Shown here: positions 51,009 through 53,465 of the stretch, piece by piece
Position numbering within the stretch: the stretch's first letter is position 1
Layout of the letters: each line of letters opens with the position of its first letter
NCBI RefSeq assembly: GCF_001748365.1
Contig: NZ_BDHH01000009.1
Location: 158,004 to 211,468 of the forward strand
DNA from: Fusibacter sp. 3D3
Lineage (GTDB): Bacteria; Bacillota; Clostridia; Peptostreptococcales; Acidaminobacteraceae
Length of the DNA stretch: 53,465 nucleotides
Reading direction: 5' to 3'
Made by a program: the position numbers and the translations under genes
Notes under the pieces: generated by a model
What the model saw: only the letters and a program-made list of their open reading frames with translations
What the model was told of the DNA's origin: nothing
The model's database searches: none

Positions 51009-51051
51009 TCCAGCATAAAAAAAAGGCTTTAAGCCTTTTTTTATGCTGGAA
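51009..51051. terminator. Long palindromic terminator overlapping a stop codon
   Basis: An almost perfect 21-base inverted repeat (TTCCAGCATAAAAAAA..., centre GGCTTTAAGCC) with A/T runs in both arms. The last two codons and the stop of the gene 51041-51538 lie in one arm. Confidence 0.75.
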
Positions 51052-51538
51052 AGTTTGGATCGCCATGAAAAACAGGGAGTTGAGCTATCTTATCGATAGT
51101 ATATTGACAGTTATCTTTATTAACGGCTACAATGACAAAATCGCCGATTAGAAATGGATCGATTATTAGTGGAGTTGAGGCGATCGATTTTAAGATACTG
51201 ATAACTTTATCTGGAGTATTATCTGAAGAGGATAAAGTATTAAAAATTTGTAGACCAAGAGAAGACTTGCTCAAACCGTTAACTTTTGCCAATTGTTCGA
51301 TAATATTACTTTGAACCATTCGGTCATAAGCAACAGCACCGTTATCAACATAGTACATGAAATTTTTCAAATTGTCATACCATGTTCTCTCGAGATTAGT
51401 TACTGGACCGGATGCGTTTAAAGTTGGCGCTGTAATTGTTTTAACTCCATCAGAAATAACAATTCTATAGTTAGCATACCCCATATTAATTTTTTGATAA
51501 GAAAATTTCACAAAATGATTTGAATAGTAATTAGACAT
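51041..51538 (-). CDS. Orphan protein, unknown function
   Basis: This 165-residue protein has no signal peptide or clear membrane helix. Notable stretches are the aromatic N-terminus MSNYYSNHFVKFSYQ, a mid-part with WYDNLKNFMYYVDNG, and a hydrophobic LIIDPFLIGDFVIVAV near the C-terminus. I recognise no family. I start it at the ATG at 51538, with AAGGAG 8 bases upstream; the GTG three codons earlier lies too close to that site. The gene ends inside a long hairpin terminator. It sits in the AT-rich accessory end together with other orphan genes. Confidence 0.6.
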   Translation of the reverse strand: MSNYYSNHFVKFSYQKINMGYANYRIVISDGVKTITAPTLNASGPVTNLERTWYDNLKNFMYYVDNGAVAYDRMVQSNIIEQLAKVNGLSKSSLGLQIFNTLSSSDNTPDKVISILKSIASTPLIIDPFLIGDFVIVAVNKDNCQYTIDKIAQLPVFHGDPNFPA

Positions 51539-51848
51539 GATTGACACTCCTTTTTATATTTAGTTGTTTTATTCACTATAGCGATGTAAAAGTTGGCCAT
51601 GGATATACCGCTTATCTCTAACAGCGGGTATAATAAACATCCTTCTATAATGATTTAAATAAATTAGCTAATTCTCTAATTAATAACGATAAAGAGAAAA
51701 AAGAGTACACGGGGTTATACTCGGTTTAGATAATAAGTAATGTTGATTTTTTAAAATTGAAATCGCTTAAAATTAGTAATAATGCAATCTCATTTTTAAG
51801 CAAGGCGAGAATGTAACGGATATAAAAACTTTATGGAGGTCAATCTAG

Positions 51849-52215
51849 TTGGCGTTTTCGTTTGCGATCATCAAATTAAAAAGGTTTATTAGGATATTGC
51901 GATCGCAAATTCGAAATATGGATATTTTATATATAATATGGTATTATGTAGATAGTTTCTTTATATAAAAAGGGAAAATATTTTCTAAAGATTACCGATT
52001 ATGCAAGAAAGATATTTTTAAAGATTTCAAACTGGATTGTCATAACGCTTGATCAAGAGAGCGTGTATATGATGATGAGATACCCCTAGGCAACGTAGCA
52101 CACCTTATTGAATCTGTGGTATAACTTACTAAAGAAAGTATCCTTCACTTTGGTTGCTGTGATGAAAATGGAAAGTTTTTTAGAAGAACACCAAACATTA
52201 GGAAGGATCATATAA
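51849..52215 (+). pseudogene. Possible decayed gene in the 51.5-52.2 kb gap
   Basis: The 51539-52215 gap holds no intact gene. One plus frame starting at a TTG (51849) with GGAGG 9 bases upstream runs through sequence that looks coding (FSKDYRLCKKDIFKDFK, DDEIPLGNVAHLIESVV, HFGCCDENGKFFRRTPNIR) but is broken by three in-frame stops, the first at 51966. The composition and lack of low-complexity sequence suggest a relic, perhaps of a mobile-element gene. No family recognised. A 12-base palindrome TTGCGATCGCAA lies within it. Confidence 0.3.
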
Positions 52216-52590
52216 ATGAGAAAACAATTTTTAAACGTTTTTATAACTTTTAGTATTGCTTTTTTAGCACATTTAATTATTAATTATTCTTTTTACAAAT
52301 GGCTCCTCCCAGATTCTATTTTTTGGATTCTTTTTTTAGGAGTGCCTATAATTATATTTATCAATAAACTAATGATTTTTAAAACTCAAAGCTACATAGG
52401 AACAATTTTTGCGTTGATTATAGGTGCACGTATAGCTAATTTAATCATGATTAACTTTATAATAGCACCCGATGCAATCATTCAAATAGATGAAGAAGCT
52501 GTAACAATGTTTATTATAGTTCTTTTTCACATCTTAATATACTCCATGTTTCACATTTTTTTCTATCACTGCACAAAAATCACTCAGTAA
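52216..52590 (+). CDS. Small four-helix membrane protein, unknown
   Basis: This 124-residue protein consists almost entirely of four hydrophobic segments (about 8-28, 33-52, 60-85 and 97-118) separated by short polar turns, with an Arg/Lys start (MRKQF). AAGGA lies upstream of the ATG. It is one of the few plus-strand genes. It converges on the next gene with a shared terminator formed at its stop codon. No family recognised; small transporters, immunity proteins or holin-like proteins have such layouts, but nothing allows a choice. Confidence 0.6.
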   Translation: MRKQFLNVFITFSIAFLAHLIINYSFYKWLLPDSIFWILFLGVPIIIFINKLMIFKTQSYIGTIFALIIGARIANLIMINFIIAPDAIIQIDEEAVTMFIIVLFHILIYSMFHIFFYHCTKITQ

Positions 52591-52606
52591 ACTGAGTGAT
52601 TTTTGT
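52573..52606. terminator. Bidirectional terminator between convergent genes
   Basis: ACAAAAATCACTCAGT and ACTGAGTGATTTTTGT are perfect 16-base complements with only two bases between. The plus-strand gene's stop codon is at the apex, and the minus-strand gene ends 6 bases beyond. Confidence 0.85.
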
Positions 52607-52611
52607 ATTAA

Positions 52612-53139
52612 TTAAAATATTGCATATACAAATTGAAGTGTTGCTGGAACCGTATCACATAACACATAAAGGATTCCAGCTGGTCCATCTAAGCGTCTAA
52701 GACGATCATTAACTCCTGAGTCTGCCCAATAGAAATGATCCTGTTTAACAACGGCATTTAAAACATCATAAATATTTCCTGATACCAAACCAATCTGACC
52801 TGGTACTTGTCTGAGTGATTTAAATATGTCATATATGGTATCTGGAATTGCATGGTATAAAAGTTCAAAAGCTAAACCTTTAACTGATACCGGAAAACTT
52901 TCTCTATACAACATAGAGTAGAAATTTTTAAGCTCAGCTGCAGCAATTCTCGCATTCGTTAAAGAAGAACATGTAGATCTTGCATTTCCTTTTGAAAAAT
53001 CTAATGCGATAGCTTTACCTTTTTTGAAAGCAAATGTTACATTTTTTAAAGTGCTGAAGTCTGCACCTTCATAAACATCATATCCCCAACTTCTGTATTC
53101 ATCTGGCGTTCTTCTTCCTGCATCCAATTCTAGACTCAT
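52612..53139 (-). CDS. Orphan protein, unknown function
   Basis: This 175-residue protein has no signal peptide. It has a polar N-terminal half (DAGRRTPDEYRSWGYDVYEG, then FAFKKGKAIALDFSKG) and a more hydrophobic C-terminal half with several aromatic residues. I recognise no family. AAGGAG lies about 6 bases before the ATG at 53139. Like the gene at 51041 it is AT-rich, monocistronic and closed by a hairpin terminator, which suggests independently acquired cassettes. The 160-base gap to the right-hand transposase contains AT-rich promoter-like sequence and possibly the left end of that element, which I could not define. Confidence 0.55.
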   Translation of the reverse strand: MSLELDAGRRTPDEYRSWGYDVYEGADFSTLKNVTFAFKKGKAIALDFSKGNARSTCSSLTNARIAAAELKNFYSMLYRESFPVSVKGLAFELLYHAIPDTIYDIFKSLRQVPGQIGLVSGNIYDVLNAVVKQDHFYWADSGVNDRLRRLDGPAGILYVLCDTVPATLQFVYAIF

Positions 53140-53302
53140 AATATTCTCCTTTTGTTTTTAGTTTTTATAGTTTCTTGCGAAACTCTGTAAGCATTGAAAA
53201 TACTTGCTTTTATTTATAGAAATAGCATATTACCCTCCATTTTGGGTATAAATAAGGTGTGTTCCTGTTGATAACTCATACTCAAAAGAAAGGAAGGTAA
53301 TA

Positions 53303-53465
53303 ATGCTAATTTCTGCTTCTAATCAGGTTTCCCTGTTTGATCTTGATGCTGAGTTTGATGAACTCACTTCATACAAATCAGATCAACTTTTTTCTCTTTT
53401 TAACCAGTTTATTGACACAGATGATGTTATTCCAAAATCTTTCTACAGTGTTTACTACTCTAATG
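53303..53465 (+). CDS. Transposase, N-terminal fragment (cut by right edge)
   Basis: The frame opens at an ATG at 53303, with AAGGAAGG upstream, and stays open to the edge (54 codons). The protein starts MLISASNQVSLFDLDAEFDE and continues with DQLFSLFNQFIDTDDVIPKS and a Tyr-rich end. This kind of short helical N-terminus ahead of a DDE domain is typical of IS4/IS5-like transposases, but the catalytic part is outside the window, so the family is not certain. Confidence 0.55.
   Translation, partial: MLISASNQVSLFDLDAEFDELTSYKSDQLFSLFNQFIDTDDVIPKSFYSVYYSN

Noticed and set aside
51890-51915. TTGCGATCGCAA palindrome as an origin or attachment site
   Set aside because: A single 12-base palindrome in AT-rich sequence, with no repeats, integrase or replication gene beside it.
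1-53465. CRISPR arrays, rRNA or tRNA genes
   Set aside because: No regularly spaced repeats were seen, and no stretch read as rRNA or a tRNA cloverleaf on inspection by eye. A short tRNA could be missed without a dedicated scan.

Overview
The window looks like a low-GC, anaerobic, amino-acid-fermenting member of the Clostridia (Bacillota). The reasons are strong AGGAGG-type ribosome binding sites, a complete lysine 2,3-/5,6-aminomutase module, S-layer-homology exoproteins, a MoxR-DUF58-transglutaminase trio, a Gram-positive style Tad (Flp) pilus locus without a secretin, and the Firmicute order rpsF-ssb-rpsR / yybS-gdpP-rplI / dnaB. A relative of Fusibacter or Acidaminobacter is my guess; no rRNA, tRNA or CRISPR array is visible to test it. 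Nearly everything is on the minus strand; the plus-strand exceptions are capA, a small membrane protein near the right end and a transposase cut by the right edge.

Layout, left to right. 1-2.1 kb: two secreted proteins, one with SLH repeats. 2.5-2.7 kb: a 45-codon gene with its own promoter, terminator and an unusual operator-like cluster. 2.9-12.5 kb: lysine fermentation, transcribed kdd-kamA-kamB-kamC-kamD-kamE, with a textbook sigma-54 promoter in front of kdd and a PAS/sigma-54 activator gene just upstream. 12.5-15.3 kb: ispE, a GntR regulator, a DUF1934 protein and a degenerate GGDEF membrane protein. 15.4-16.8 kb: CapA-like exoprotein. 16.9-23.1 kb: an IclR-controlled operon with a YfcC-type carrier and three N-acyl-amino-acid/peptide hydrolases. 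23.3-38.7 kb: housekeeping core (dnaB, rplI, gdpP, yybS, rpsR, ssb, rpsF, small DUFs, yedF, cvpA, a THUMP rRNA methyltransferase), with the MoxR trio lodged between dnaB and rplI. 38.7-46.2 kb: a pseudokinase-like hybrid sensor protein and a Tad pilus operon. 46.3-48.5 kb: a PfkB sugar kinase, a D-lyxose isomerase and an unknown protein, with an IS1634-type insertion sequence (48.5-50.4 kb) sitting directly in front of them. 50.4-53.5 kb: a visibly more AT-rich accessory end with orphan proteins, a decayed gene and the start of another transposase.

How it fits together: lysine is taken through the 3-aminobutyrate route (KamA, then KamDE maintained by KamB/KamC, then Kdd). The remaining enzymes (Kce, Kal and the CoA transferase) are not in this window. 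The IclR operon would import and deacylate N-acyl amino acids or dipeptides, supplying the same kind of fermentation.

The most unusual signal is a family of structured intergenic elements: three full copies at 9303-9381, 9618-9707 and 16783-16869, and one fragment near 9513-9547. They share a conserved core whose stems differ by compensating base changes, and each is enclosed by long inverted-repeat arms whose sequence is specific to the locus.
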